Positions 26,130 through 38,789 of a stretch of DNA of 64,000 bases are shown here, piece by piece. The notes beneath the pieces were generated by a model. The model did no database searches, was not told where the DNA came from, and saw nothing but the letters and a program-made list of their open reading frames with translations. The stretch's first letter is position 1; each line of letters begins with the position of its first letter. Both the position numbers and the translations under genes were made by a program. Source of the stretch: Nemania diffusa (Eukaryota; Ascomycota; Sordariomycetes; Xylariales; Xylariaceae); contig JBBPUQ010000003.1 in assembly GCA_038501195.1 (NCBI GenBank), positions 2,124,501 to 2,188,500 of the forward strand, in the 5' to 3' direction.

Positions 26130-29100
26130 CAGTTGAGGATGAAATCTCACGATTAATGATGACACGTATAAGATCGCGATACAAATTATTTAAGCCCCGC
26201 GGCTTTCGGAATCTACCTTAACAGCTGGCTACAGCGCCGGTTACGGTAGACACTTGAATTTTCGACCTTGCTTTATTCGTCCAAAGGCGTTGGGGATAAG
26301 GACCTCAAACATGGCGGGAACATTCGTCCCGCTCAGGCGTTCGGTTCATCCCTGTGACTTTAACTTATTCATTTCGTCCGTCTTGAAACACTACAGGTCC
26401 ACTCACCCCTCCTTTGGAATTGCGCGCGGGATCGCGTGCGTCCTCTCTGTAAATACTTTATCGGCGTCAGTGTGTTTTAACTACAGATATCCGGGTATGG
26501 ATAGGCTTCATAGGGCTAGCAACCCTCGAACGCATTTAAGGCCGGTTTGCCTTTTAAGTTGGATGGCTGCTTATCATTTCATGCCTAGGGCTACGGCGTG
26601 TGTTACAACAACGCTGTGCCTATAGACGTTTTCTACAACGTTATGTTGCTTTTCTCTTGCTTGCGCTTATGCCAACGGGAGATTTCTCCGGCCATCGGCC
26701 AGATTGTATATTTTTCTCTATCCAGGCTCTATTCGGTATTGTGGTTGCATTGGGTCTAGATTGATTGAGTACAAACCAGAGAATCGACTATCAAATCCGT
26801 GTCCTGCAGGTTTGGTCGTGGCGCGCCTATTGGAACTCTCAATGGGATTTGTATAGTCAGCGGCTAGTCATTCAGAATGATCAAACCTCGTTATAAATAA
26901 TGCTCTTTGTGCTTCGCCTGACCCCTAGGTCCTTTTTTGTCTATCACCGTAATCAAACCGAATTTCTATAAGTGTTTAGGGTAGCATAGAAGTTCTGAAC
27001 ATTATCCCTCCCCCTTAATAAGTTAGCTATAGTCTGGTTTAGTTATCTAACGAGGAAGTTGGTTGTAAATAATTATCACACGCCACCGGACATTAACGCG
27101 GAGTTCCCAACCCTAAATCCTCAATTCATATATCTTTTTCAACTGCAGCCTATTTCATTTTTAACCTCGCAGGACTATTCGACCTAAGCGAGACCTTATA
27201 TATGCCTCACGCCATGTGCTGTAGAGACGTTTCCAGATATCGATCTTGTAGATGCTACTATCGAGCGAGTAAGTTCATCCTTGTAGACGTCCAGTAGCCA
27301 TGTTCGCCTCCATACCTTATTAGACATATGTGGAGAGAGGGGAACTATAAGATATATAATATGGCATTACTTGGCTGTTAGAATCTCGAGCTACCGTGCA
27401 TATTTAGACTACTCGGTAGCCCAGCTTGCCTACTTGCTAGAGAATATGCCTGAGGTACACAGAAAATTTTACAGGACTCCATTTTAGCCCATTATAACAT
27501 GTGTGCATCATGTATAATACACCTTGCGCTAAAAATCATGGTGTTTTGCGTTAACGAGCAGTTCGGCCAATACATGTGTAGTTCTAGATCAACGTCACCA
27601 TTTAGCTATAAGACCTAGCAAGATAACCAGATAATCGATAAACTATGCAGGTATAAAGTGCCCAGAGAGCCTAAGGCTTAAAAACGATGTGTTTGTACCT
27701 ACCCATGAAAAAGACTTAACACAACCATTCGGGCTTCATTCCTTGGTCCACTAACCGTAGGTCTATGCATTGGCTTTATTGGTGAGTAGAGGGTCGGGAA
27801 GCATATCTGTTCTTCTATCTACGTACATGTGCGATTTACCTACATGTTGTCTTGTATCGTAGATAACCAATTTCCTCCAACCTATGTAGGCATGTAGGTA
27901 CTTACCTAAGGTATCGAGTACGCACAGCCCCTTCAGGGCTTCCTATTTCACTCTACGTAGGTTACTTGCTCGACGTTTACGCGTAGCTTTGGATGTGGAT
28001 GTGACTCCTGTGGATCTGTGACGAGTTACCTAGGTAGGTACCTATTATCTAGACTTTGGTGAATAGTTCGATTGTTGCTAAATATAGGTAGAAGAGTGAG
28101 GTTGCAACAGGGAAGTCCGCTAGGTCGCAAGCTTGCTTGGTCGTATTATTTATGCCTAGGCTGCCTTAGGTAGCTACCTATGTAGGTACCTACTATCTAC
28201 TGACCAATATTGACCGTGCAAGAATTGCATTCTCTCAATATTAATATTCTACTGTATGTATTGTTTATCGCGTCCTTTATTAGACAAAGCCCCCCCTCCG
28301 TCCTGCTCGTGCCATACTTATATGTGCCTTATACGTAATAGATATGGAGGGGGCCATTAGCGTATTGTTACCACTGGACAGCTTAAGACCTCGAGGAGCT
28401 TGAGACCTTGAAACTAGTGACGGTGGCGGCACATGATGCTCAACAGACTACTACCATAGGGCATCCATACTGTAACCCTCATAGGACGTAGCCAACCTGC
28501 TACCTAGTTTTGTCTGCAGGAGCAACGTCATTAGTTGGCGGCCCGTCGATCACACTGACGCATCTTAGTTGAACCCCCCAAGTAGATACATAGGTACGCC
28601 ATGCCGACTCAAATCAATTGAATCAAGATATTTCCCCTTGCAAATCTAGTGACCGGATAGATCTACTATTGACAGATAAGGAAACAGAGTTGCTCATCAG
28701 CAGCTCACCCCTACCATATTTCATATTTCCTATACTTACCTGTTGCAGGTATCTTATAAAACATCTAAGAGTAGGTATGATTACTGATATCACAATAATA
28801 AGGATTAGATACCTACTATGTTACCTTCGCCGGCCACTGTTGAATTTGATTTACATACGTGTAGGGTGTACTGTTCTTAGGTTAAGTAGGTAGGTACATA
28901 TGCTAAGTACCTACCGATGTAGGGTAGCGTTCCGGACTCTGATACAGAGTACAAGTCCCAACGTTCTGGCTGCGCAAAAGCGAACCCGAACCTGGTGTGC
29001 AAATTCAAACGGCGCCACACCAAACGCAGTGTGACCAGCCTTATCCCAGCCGAAAAATTGAAGCTATGAAAGCCCGTTGTAACGGGATTTTATATTCAAT

Positions 29101-29176
29101 TCCTTGATGCCAGAATAAGCCGTCTACCCAGACCCCAAAACACGCGGCTGAACCGAGCTAGCTATATTTGCATATA

Positions 29177-29221
29177 AACATATACACATATACATATACA
29201 TATATATATATATATATATAT
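29177..29221. repeat. (TA)n / CATATA microsatellite
   Basis: About 45 bases of alternating ACATAT units passing into a pure TA run. Simple sequence with no gene content; likely length-variable. Confidence 0.85.
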
Positions 29222-30101
29222 TCCGCCGGTAAAGTCGTGCCAAACATTGATGGTTTGGTGGATGGTTTGTTTGCTCTGTAGACCTTTCGGCCACCGAAAC
29301 CTTGTTTTCCCGTTGTTCAAAGGAGTAACCGATGGCCGGTGGCATATAGTAGTGGCTATCTTCATACTACCACAACACATGCGTATCTAAGTCCGTAGTT
29401 GGTTGATTAGGTAGGTGATATATCACGATGATGAGGGTCTACACAAGACAAGTATTGGACGAAGGATCCCAGATATATACGCACATTCATAGGGACAGTG
29501 TCGGCTTCGTCAGAGAATAGGGAGTGACAAAGAGATAGATATTACCTAGAAACATACCTAGTAACAACCAGGTTGGTATTTAGTGGGTATTTAAGAGGCA
29601 TGTTTACACGTAAGTACCTAGGTAGGTAGGAGTATACCCAAGTGGTAGGTATGCTGAGACGCCTTCCCCGCTGCAACTGCTGTTCATGGCCCACCTAAGC
29701 CTGGCAACCCGCCCAGGACACCCGCCCCGGGAAGAAGAAATAAGGGTACCTTACAGGCGGCCCACCTCGCCCCCCTACCTCCTTCGCTCACGGGAGCATA
29801 TCATCACCACCTCCCACTTATTCTGTACCTAGGTACGGTCTACCGAACTACTACACTGCACTGTACCACTATCTATCTACCTGGCAGCACCACCTCCACC
29901 ACCTAGTATCACCCAGTTACGTCGTCCGTTTAGATCAGGTAGTTTCTTCCCAACTCTACGTCTTACAACATATGTAAAGATCATCACCAAAAAACCTGTG
30001 CCACTGCTGCTAGGTACCAATATTACTACTTCTCCCACTCACTACCTACCACCGCTGCTATTACTTACTATAATACCGCGATCCCAGAGCTCAGCGGTTG
30101 C

Positions 30102-30152
30102 TGCCAACCGCCGCCGCCGCCACCAACAGAACCACCACCACCACCACCGCCT
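30102..30152. repeat. CCG/CCA trinucleotide repeat in the RhoGAP leader
   Basis: About 50 bases of GCC/ACC triplets on the plus strand, running from a CCGCCGCCGCC block into a CCACCACCACCACC block. It lies about 0.65 kb before the RhoGAP start, probably in the promoter or leader. Confidence 0.75.
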
Positions 30153-30348
30153 AGATAGGAGGTACCTACTGTATTCTCGTTCTTGCATCGTCCGTCTGAA
30201 ACAGCGAGACTCCGCCTACGGCACCCAGCTCGCTCGAGCCGACGCGAGCCCTGACGTGAACTCTCCTCCTTCATCACGACCAAGCCCATTCCTCTCCAGC
30301 ATCCTCCTACCGACGACGTCGCTGCGAATCCGTCGTCGGCAGATCTAT

Positions 30349-30450
30349 CAATCAGCCAACCAACCAGTCAACTAGCCAACCAGCCAACCAGTCAACCAGT
30401 CAACCAGTCAACCAACCCACCAACCGTCCAACCATCCATCCATTCATCTC
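30349..30450. repeat. CCAACCAGT tandem repeat in the RhoGAP leader
   Basis: An imperfect tandem array of 8-mers such as CAACCAGT and CAACCAGC, degrading into CCAACC and CCATC units at its right end. It contains no G-rich runs and sits roughly 340 bases before the ATG, likely in an untranslated leader. Confidence 0.8.
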
Positions 30451-30786
30451 AGCAACCGACATATCTCGTTCGTATCCACTCACTCGCCCGCCCGCCTGCC
30501 AACAAGCACCCATCCATCAACCGCGCGCCGCCTGCCGACCGATCACAGCTCGTTGTCGTGACGTTTATACCTTCGCTCCCGCCACGTTTATGTCTTCCGT
30601 ACACGCGCATCCCCGGGTTCAATACACACGGATACCCAAGGCAGTCTGGTCTCTACTGATTGATTCAGCGTCCGAATACCACCCAATTAGCTAGACACGG
30701 TAGGAGGAGTATATGCGCTACCTATTGTCAAGCCGCATTTCTCTAGCCTCAACGACATCTGCGGTCACCCGCGCGTCATCGACACA

Positions 30787-33544
30787 ATGACGTCCGCCGT
30801 CACCCCGTCTAAGCCACCGAACCAGCAGCTCCAGGTGAGCCAACCACCACAACCTTCATCTCACGCGCCTGCGACGCCGGCGACTCCTGCGTCGCCGCCG
30901 AGTAAGCGAGCCGACCTCAAATCGTGGTGGAAGAAATTCCAGGTCCAGCCCACGAAGCATCATGAGACGCGAGGTAAGCAGCCACCCTCCCACTTTGATG
31001 GCTCTTCCGACCTGCCCTTCACCGTCCCGCCTAATTAGATCACGCGGCTTTCTACACTATTCTCAGGTCCTTCGTCACCCGCTCTCCGAGAAAAAGCCCG
31101 TTTCTTCCCTCTCCATGCCCGAGACTATTTGTAGCACCGCGTTTTTCCGCGCGACATATTCCAGTGTATACCACGTGATGTTGGTTATGATGCCAAAGCT
31201 GGCGCCCCAACTTGGGCATTACCGTCGCAACCCACTAGCGAAAATGCATACCTTACACCACTAGAGCATTCCAAGTGGCATCATGTGGTTCGCCAGGCAG
31301 CCAACCATAGTAATTTTGGCTGACTAATCTTTGAACAGAGACACGGCCTCAGGGAATCTTCGGCGTCCCCCTCCGACATAGTATTACCTACGCCAATGTT
31401 GCCATCTCGCTTATTGACGAGCATGGTCAGAGTTATATATATGGCTATGTACCTATCGTGGTAGCCAAGTGCGGCGTATACCTCAAAGAAAAAGGTGTGA
31501 CTTCAGTCTTCAGGGGTGGAGGATATGACTGCTAACGATTCTGACAGCCACAAGTGTGGAGGGCATCTTTCGTCTGAATGGCTCAGAGAAACGCATCAAG
31601 GAACTCAAGATTCAATTCGATTCTCCGGACCGATACGGCAAAGGTCTTGTGTGGGATGGATACACCGTCCATGACGCTGCTAATGTTCTCCGTCGATATT
31701 TGAACGATCTCCCCGAGCCAGTTGTCCCATTGGACTTATATGCGAGTTTCCGGGAGCCGCTGCGTGGGCATACAAAACAAGCCGTTGGTGATACTGAAGG
31801 CAGTCAGTTACTTGAAAACTTCGATCAACAAGAAGCCGTTGAGAAGTATCAAGAGCTAATCAAGGAGCTGCCTCCTCTAAACCGCCAGTTACTGCTTTAT
31901 ATATTGGATCTACTCGCGGTATTCGCTGCAAAATCCGATGAAAATCGAATGACAGCTCAGAACCTGGCTGCCATCTTCCAGCCCGGCATGCTGTCCCATC
32001 CACAGCATGCAATGGCCCCCGAGGAATACCGTCTCAATCAATGCGTTATCATCTTCTTGATTGAGCATCAAGACCACTTCTTAATTGGCATGCAAGGTAC
32101 CGGCACTGACGAGAAGACTCAACAAGAAATCGAAAAGGGAACGCCCAGGATTATTACCCCAAGTACCCCTAACCGCCAGGCTGGTGTAATGCGATCCGCA
32201 TCAAATGCTAGTGCCGGTGCAGAAAGCGTCACAAGAGACGGCATGATACGAAGAAACCGCTCAACTTCATCGCGTCACTCCCGCTATTCGAATGGCGCAT
32301 CGACCCCTAACAGCCCTTCAATTCCAACGCCGGGCAGTGGCTTAGGTAGAAGCAATACCCTTCCTTCTAAGAAATCCCCCCTTTTACAAACTGGGCGATT
32401 TGCATCGCGTCAACATTCGCCTGTAGTTGCAGTAGCGCCTGCCTCTCCTTCCCCTATCCCTACCACTCATCAAGCCTCGACAGTAGCCGAGGATACGCCC
32501 AACTCCCCTGGCAAATCTCCAGCGACCCTGAGTGCGATGCCGGCAGCAGCAGTCTCGAACCAACCCCCAGGGCATTCCATAGCAGGTAGAAGTCAAGAAA
32601 GACTATTGGGGCCCCTCAACAATAACGTGACACCATCGAAAGAAAAAAACTTGCAGAATCTCTTCCAACGCTCACCAAATTCGGATAGTGAGAGACGACA
32701 ACCTAATAAGTTGCGTAAAAAACGGGTCCTAGGCAGTGCAAATCCAAGTGCCCAAAGCTCAGTCGCTTCTCTAACACATCCTGCTATTGGGTCTCCCGCC
32801 GCCGAGGCCTCTGATCCGCTTGAAAAATTATCTCATCTAGAACGTGCACTCCCCGAGAATAGTGCTCCCATAGAAACGCCGTCTGAGCCCACCCCAAGGG
32901 CCTCTCAAGGACCACCTGCAGGCACTCTTCCTAGCAACACTGATCACGCTGTAGATTCGCTGAAACCGAAGCTATCGCAACCCACGTCATTGCACTCCTC
33001 TTTCAATGAGGAGTCCGATCTAGACCAACCTGAGGAGACAGCCCAACCCTCACCCGCCGAGATGGCTGAAAAAAAACGTCGTTGGCGCATGTCCCGACGT
33101 AAAGAAGATCTTCCGGGCCCATTAGGCAACAATTACCATGCAGAAATGAGTAGTTCGACTGTTGGAAGTAGCCAACGTCCTCGGAAGAGCTGGACTGGCG
33201 ACTCATCAGAGGTTGCTGCAGTCTGGGCAGACAATGAGGCCGGGGCGCGGGAAAAAGAAGACACCAAAGGGCCGCTTGGGTGGATTAAACATAAGTATCG
33301 CGAGGCTAAAGAGAATGCTGACAAGCGCGCTAAGTCCCCTCCGGAACATAGTCATGGATTTTTACCTACAAGAAGTAGAAGCATTGAGGCTAAGAGGAGC
33401 ATGGATGAGAAGAGGCCTGCCGCAGGCCGATCACCCGTTCGGGAGCCAGAAGAGTCGCATTCGCTGCCACCTAAGGAAATACCGCTTCCGAATCCCCCAC
33501 CACCTATACAGACAACTCACAACGAGAAGACGCCCAGTTCTTAG
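30787..33544 (+). CDS. RhoGAP protein, Sac7/Bag7-like
   Basis: GTPase-activating protein for a Rho GTPase; yeast Sac7 and Bag7 act on Rho1 in cell-wall and actin control. Exons are 30787-30973, 31339-31494 and 31548-33544, giving 779 aa. A polar, Pro-rich N-terminus with a KSWWKKF basic patch leads into the RhoGAP domain, starting GIFGVPL near residue 68. Motifs are YGYVPIVVAKCGVYLKEK, the arginine finger Arg123 in EGIFRLNGS, KELPPLNRQLL and NRMTAQNLAAIFQPG. From about residue 310 the protein is a Ser/Pro/Arg-rich disordered tail that still contains the short KKRRWRMSRRKEDLPGPLG motif. The first intron is long (365 bp); an internal acceptor near 31064 would give an early stop, so I used the acceptor at 31336-31338. 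The gene is preceded by a repeat-rich leader. Confidence 0.9.
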
Positions 33545-35153
33545 GGGGGCGAGGCAATGCTAGTCATGACTAACGTTTGATTGAGACACGATGCTATAAA
33601 AAATTAACGTGAAATACTGGCTTCAAGCTAGCGCAGTTCGAAAACACTCATCCATGGAGGTATTGGCTCTATAGAGAGAGCCACGCATGTCTCATTCTAG
33701 AAGCCACTTTTCATATTAATAGGGATTTTTGGCAACCTAGGAAGAAAGGGAAGAGGCGATTGCCGTGTTTATTATTTTGTTTCGCGGGTGGATAGAGGCT
33801 AGCTTCGAATATCGTCTACTCAGCGAAACGCGCGCGCTAACGGCTCGCAAATACTCTGCTAGCCACCTCATTTTTGTTTCCTTTTTCTCTGGATACCCCC
33901 CGACAACATGAATGGAAAACATCCCCCTTGTAATGTCGACTCTCTATTATGGGCCTCTTCCTCTGCTACTCTATTACATTCTTAAAAAAAGGCGAAATCT
34001 TCATTTTAGATGCAGAGGTCTGCATAGGTCCGGGACGTTTAGGCACACATCAATTCTACACTCTTGGAAGAACGTAATTACAACTTCCTGTACTTTCACC
34101 GCCTGTGTTCAGCTACAAAAAGTATATGCAGTAGCTACATACTTGTAGTGACTGTAACAAGCCATGTGGATCTATCCTTTAGTCTTCTGTGAACGCGTCA
34201 TCGCTCTATACAATAGTTACGTGTTTTCGAGCTTGATAGTGTGTCAACAAGATCTCATGGAGATATGGCCGTTTATTTGCTCTTGTTTTGCGATGGTAAG
34301 GCAATAATAGGAGAGCTTAAACCTAACGGCGATGTTGGGAGGATATTGACTAGATGCCTGTGTGATTTCCTATTATACCTCTTGCATTAGCCAAACTTAT
34401 CACCTCGTACACCACAACAACAACCCCTCCCCCCATCCTCTCTAAATGATTACTGCTGTGCATTAAGGGATGGGGCTTTATAACAAAATAAGTATAGATG
34501 AAATATTTTTACAAGCGTTCAAACAAATCATTCGGCCATATTATTCTAAAGGGTTTAGGAGGTACTCTTTACCACATGAATTAATGGCCACAAGGTTAAG
34601 AACTAGGTTTGAAGTGTACTGCATATGATGGATCAAGACCCTTACAAATTACAGACATGGATCTAGAATTTAGGCTCATCCGTACCATGTCTTTTTATTA
34701 TTCTGGAATCGAATCCTAGATAATTTGTGGATTACAACTTCGAATCGCTAACATCGTAATGAGATTAGCGGACTAGTTGAGCAAATGCTCCTTGGGCCAC
34801 TAGTCTATTCTATAAGAGGCTAGATATCCCTCGGGACCGCAGACCCTAGCCAGTCTTCAAATGGTTGTTTCGCTATCTACATATAGATAGTCTAAGTGAG
34901 TGCCGAGTAAGCTTCTTGCGAAGATGTCAGGAGAGAAAAGCAGCGCGATCTTGCTATCTTGCATTACTAGGCTTGGATGAATGAGCTTGTGTCTTTCGTT
35001 TTCCATATGCCCGGTCATCTAATATATATACTCAACTCTCCATAGAAGACAATGTCAACCTAGAAGGAGTTGATATTTGCCCGTATTCTGTGGAGTCCCT
35101 CATCCTGGGTATTTCCTAGCGAAAACAAAATTTGGCGAACGTATAACCCCCTC
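33545..35153. other. convergent spacer, RhoGAP / amino acid permease
   Basis: 1.6 kb between two 3' ends. AT-rich with no recognisable gene; short open frames near 33737-34148 look like chance. Confidence 0.55.
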
Positions 35154-37221
35154 TTAAATGCCATTACTAGTGCAGGAAAACGGTCTGCCCACTGACCCTG
35201 CGGCGTATTCGTCTATGATACCCTGTATAGTGGCATATGTTCCCACAGTCAAGAAGAAGATGCCAGTGAGTATGATGATGATATTCACAACACCCTCGAC
35301 CCAGCCCCGGAAAGTTCGCTCCTTGATAATAGAAACAACGCCGTCTGCCCTTCGCATGCGGAAGTAAGCCACCCCCCAGAATATAAATCCGAAGAAGGAG
35401 TCGAATAGAGAGGACAAGAGGGAGAGGACTATAGACATGTTAGCTGCTATACTTGTAATCCTTGACAAAACCAAAAGCCTATACTTACGTGAGCTGAAGA
35501 AGGGAATAGAGTTTGCAATAACAAAGGCCAGAATCCAGGTGGCAACTAGACAAGCGATTAGTAAACACATCGCTGGCCTCTAGAGGAAATACATACGCAG
35601 GATGGCAGCCCACGTGGCCCAGCCAATAACAGTGTTCTCGCTCTTGTGTCGCGAGTTGTGGAAAATACGCAAGAACACAAAGCGAGCTGAGACCGAGGCG
35701 TAAAGGACGCCGAGGAAAATAATGGTCGGGATCATGAACGAGAAAGCAATCTTTTTGTACAAGGGCTGCAGAGACCCAAAGGCGGGAGCCGTCATGTACT
35801 GGTTTCCGGTGTACGCATATATAGCTGCTCCAACGACACTAAACAGGATGATCTCGAGAATAGTACACGCCCAAAGAGCTTTAGGGAAGTCTCGAGGCTC
35901 CTTCATCTCAGCAATAAAGCTGGGCAGTGTGATCTGGCCGATGAATGTGTAGCTTATGTTGAGGAAGGCGTTGAGTCCATTAACGAAGGTAGTCGAAGCC
36001 AAAGGTATCAGGGTCACGATCGGCGCACCTGATGGCAAAGCTTTGCCTGTAAGGGGATCGGTAATTGGCACGGCACTGTAACCAGCGGGATGACTCTCGA
36101 TGCCAGCAAAAATAACAGCCAGAATGACAGAGATGAAGGTGAAAATTGCCGATCCAGTACCCAAGTGGGAGAGCACGCCGAAAGTACGTGGCAGCGAAGC
36201 GACCCATGAAATGATGGCCACGATTAGGCCGATTGTTACGGTTTGGCACGAGATGGCTGTGGTGTCACCCCCAATCAGGGTGTTAACGTACTTGGCTCCA
36301 AGGAGGACGTGAAGTGCCTAGGGAAGAAGTTAGATGGCATGGTATAACATCGTAGGTCACGCAGTCTACTAACCTGGATAAAGGTATTGTTTAAAACGAA
36401 CATGACAGCAGTGAACCACCATGCCCATTTCTTATTCCAGAACAGCATCTGACCAATGTCACACACATCTCGGACCTCGGGATGCCGTAAGCAAAATTGC
36501 CATAGGATGAGGGAACTGCACAACAAGTCGGTGAGTATAGACACAGGAGTAGTATGCGGTACAAAGATCTCGGTACTTACGTATATAGGACGACGAGAGC
36601 CTGGACTAGAGTGAGAATAAGGCTGCGGAGAGTCTTAGCATGGACAATCTTTATAGCAAACGCCGCCAGTTGGAGAAAGCTCACCCAGGTACCAACCCAA
36701 GCACACTATAAGACCAGGGAAAGCTCATAATGGCCTATGAAATTATTAGCCTCGCATATTCGGCATATAGCCAGGATAGTTGTCTGATCCTATTATACAG
36801 AGCTACACCAGATTGCCCAGCTCATAGCTACTGCGTAGATGACTAACAACGGCGGGGGCCCGCGATAAAACAAAACGATGACGGATGATGACGAGGTAAG
36901 TTAACAAATTCTCACCAGGCAAATGTATTCAGAAAAGAGCAAAGCAGCAGTCTTTTGCCAACTACAAGTACGGTATTGAATGGTACAGCCGGCCTCCTCG
37001 GCGAGCTGCTTCTTGAGGATAGCATTGCTGCTGAGGCCACTATCGGAATCGTCGTCGATAGCGGCTTCGCCGGCTACAGACACGATTCGCGGTGCAATGC
37101 GGCGACCGACGGCGGTATTCGGTCCACCGAACCAGGCGGACCAGCCACGGGAACCCGTCTCGACGACATCAACCTCCTCGTCGTAAGGCAGCTGGAGGTC
37201 CGAGCCGGAGTCTGTCTTCAT
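35154..37221 (-). CDS. amino acid permease, AAAP family (Mtr-like)
   Basis: Predicted plasma-membrane proton-coupled amino acid importer resembling the Neurospora neutral amino acid permease Mtr. Exons (minus): 37221-36916, 36734-36685, 36622-36581, 36515-36374, 36317-35597, 35545-35489 and 35428-35154, giving 530 aa. An acidic cytosolic N-terminus of about 75 residues precedes roughly eleven hydrophobic segments. Family stretches include LAEEAGCTIQYRTCSWQKTA, FLNISYTFIGQITLPSFIAEM, EPRDFPKALWA, AIYAYTG and SLFDSFFGFIFWG. For the last exon I chose the acceptor at 35429-35430, after the branch-like GCTAAC, because it joins FFSS directly to LLSLLSSLFD as in relatives. An upstream acceptor would add a few residues. 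The first exon junctions are short and closely spaced. Substrate is inferred from family only. Confidence 0.87.
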
Positions 37222-38570
37222 GGTGCCGGTGTCGTCTAAACTACCAGGTACCTTCTAGAGCAAGGAGATCAGGGGGGCGGGTGAGGGAGTGTGGCAATTC
37301 GAGGTAGTCCCGCCGTCCATGCACGTACAGTTCGTAGGTGCAGTGCTTCAGCGCTTCGTTGCATGCAAAGCGAAAAGTTAAAATCAATACAAGTACAAAA
37401 AGTTGATGTGTGTTTTATCTATGTAGGTAGGTATCTACATGTACAGAGATGTATGCAGCGAATATAAACTTATAAAGTATACCGGGTGTACATAACGACA
37501 TGGCAATCACGCCATCTCGGAGGCTCCGTCAACACTAAACTACATGGAGGCAGGTGAAGGTTGAACTTTTGGTGTCGATCCCAGCAGTTGTAGATTTTCA
37601 AGCCTCTCAGATGACGTGCTCGGTGCAAGAGCGAGGCAAGTTGGCCGTGTGGAACAAGCAGGACGACGTAGCCAAGCCTATATGCCTACTAGATAACTGC
37701 CTAGCCAGGGCTAGCATAGCCGGGGAAGGCTTAGTCCCACTTAGTGCGATCCTATCCCGCTTTTCATGGCCCACCTAGATAGATCCTTAAGATAGCCAAG
37801 GTATTCTGCTATCTACCTTAATACGTAACTACTGCGTAAGTATATAACACTTAGGTAACTATCAAGCATGCAACACAAAAACCTAAGTACATGGAAGCAA
37901 AAACATCATATATATAATTTCTACAGTAATATTGTAAAAGGAGAAAAAGTCATTAGTTTAAAGAACTCTATCTGTGGCAGTTGACTGGGTTTTGGTATCT
38001 GTAATTTAGGGTGCCAATTGGTCAACATCCTTGACGTGCAGCCCATCAATTCGAACCTAACGAGAACCCGACGGCGTGACTGACTCTTTGCTAAAGTTTT
38101 ACAAAAAGGGATTGACATGTCTCACTGCCTTCAGCTGATGCAAGGTAGTTAGGCAAAATATACGCATGGGCACTACGTGCAGAAGTTAAACTAACAAAAT
38201 GCGAGCAGAAGGGAGATGAGCTATTATAACACATGTATGTATTGTCTACCGTGTCTTAATCGATTCACGAACTCAATCGTAGTTCATGTACACTATATGG
38301 GTAACAGAAAGCAATTAGCATACCTAACGAGCCGGTAACTAGAGTAATATAATATATATAGGCCGTCTTGAGGTCCATGACATATAGTATAACATGATAT
38401 GATGCCCATATCATGGCCTCTCGTGTTGTAGGGCCCAGATTCTCACTGCATCACAAGTCCCCTCTTCCACGTACGTCCATTATCTCTAGAGAACTCGAGA
38501 TCCCATCGGCTCTCCCTTTGATAAACCCGTGAGCGCTAGATGAATATTTAAATTAGTGATGCCCAGCACA

Positions 38571-38632
38571 TCCTCCCCATCACAAGTTTTATATTTTTAT
38601 CACAAATTACGAACTGCTTGTGATGGAGGGAG
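38571..38632. repeat. inverted repeat / hairpin with 16-bp arms
   Basis: TCCTCCCCATCACAAG at 38571-38586 and CTTGTGATGGAGGGAG at 38617-38632 are near-perfect reverse complements separated by 30 bases of AT-rich loop. CATCACAAG occurs again at about 38447. It could be a transposon terminal fragment, a MITE-like remnant or a chance hairpin. Confidence 0.7.
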
Positions 38633-38789
38633 AAAACGCCGTTAATACTCCTCACAGTATTTACAGTTACGTCATACATAATTATACAAACTGCCTAAAC
38701 AGTACGCAGTAGATCTTGATCTTTAACTTTAAACCTTTTCGACATTTATTCGTCAGTTGACATATTATATAACCATAAAGTATAAACTG

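Larger units (their letters stand above)
26130..30786. other. 4.7 kb spacer between atg1 and the RhoGAP gene
   Basis: Gene-free as far as I can see. The left part (26600-27700) is AT-rich. From about 27830 to 29650 there are dense TAGGTAC/GTACCTA palindromic words (27880-27910, 28028-28045, 28165-28200, 28885-28925, 29610-29650). From about 29700 the sequence turns into a C-rich leader with CCA, CCG and CCAACCAGT repeats up to the RhoGAP start, suggesting a long transcribed leader. Open frames at 26254 and 29998 lack protein character. Confidence 0.55.

Noticed and set aside
26254..26625. 123-codon plus-strand open frame after atg1
   Set aside because: Begins at TTG rather than ATG and lacks protein-like composition.
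29998..30375. 125-codon plus-strand open frame
   Set aside because: Lies in CCA/CCG repeats of a probable leader; its coding appearance comes from the repeats.
31064..31134. possible extra RhoGAP exon after the AG at about 31064
   Set aside because: It joins in frame but reaches a TAG before the GAP domain, so it cannot belong to the full-length protein.
38040..38065. GGTTCGAATT, B-box-like, on the minus strand (possible tRNA)
   Set aside because: The flanking bases do not form a T-arm stem and no A-box lies at the right distance.
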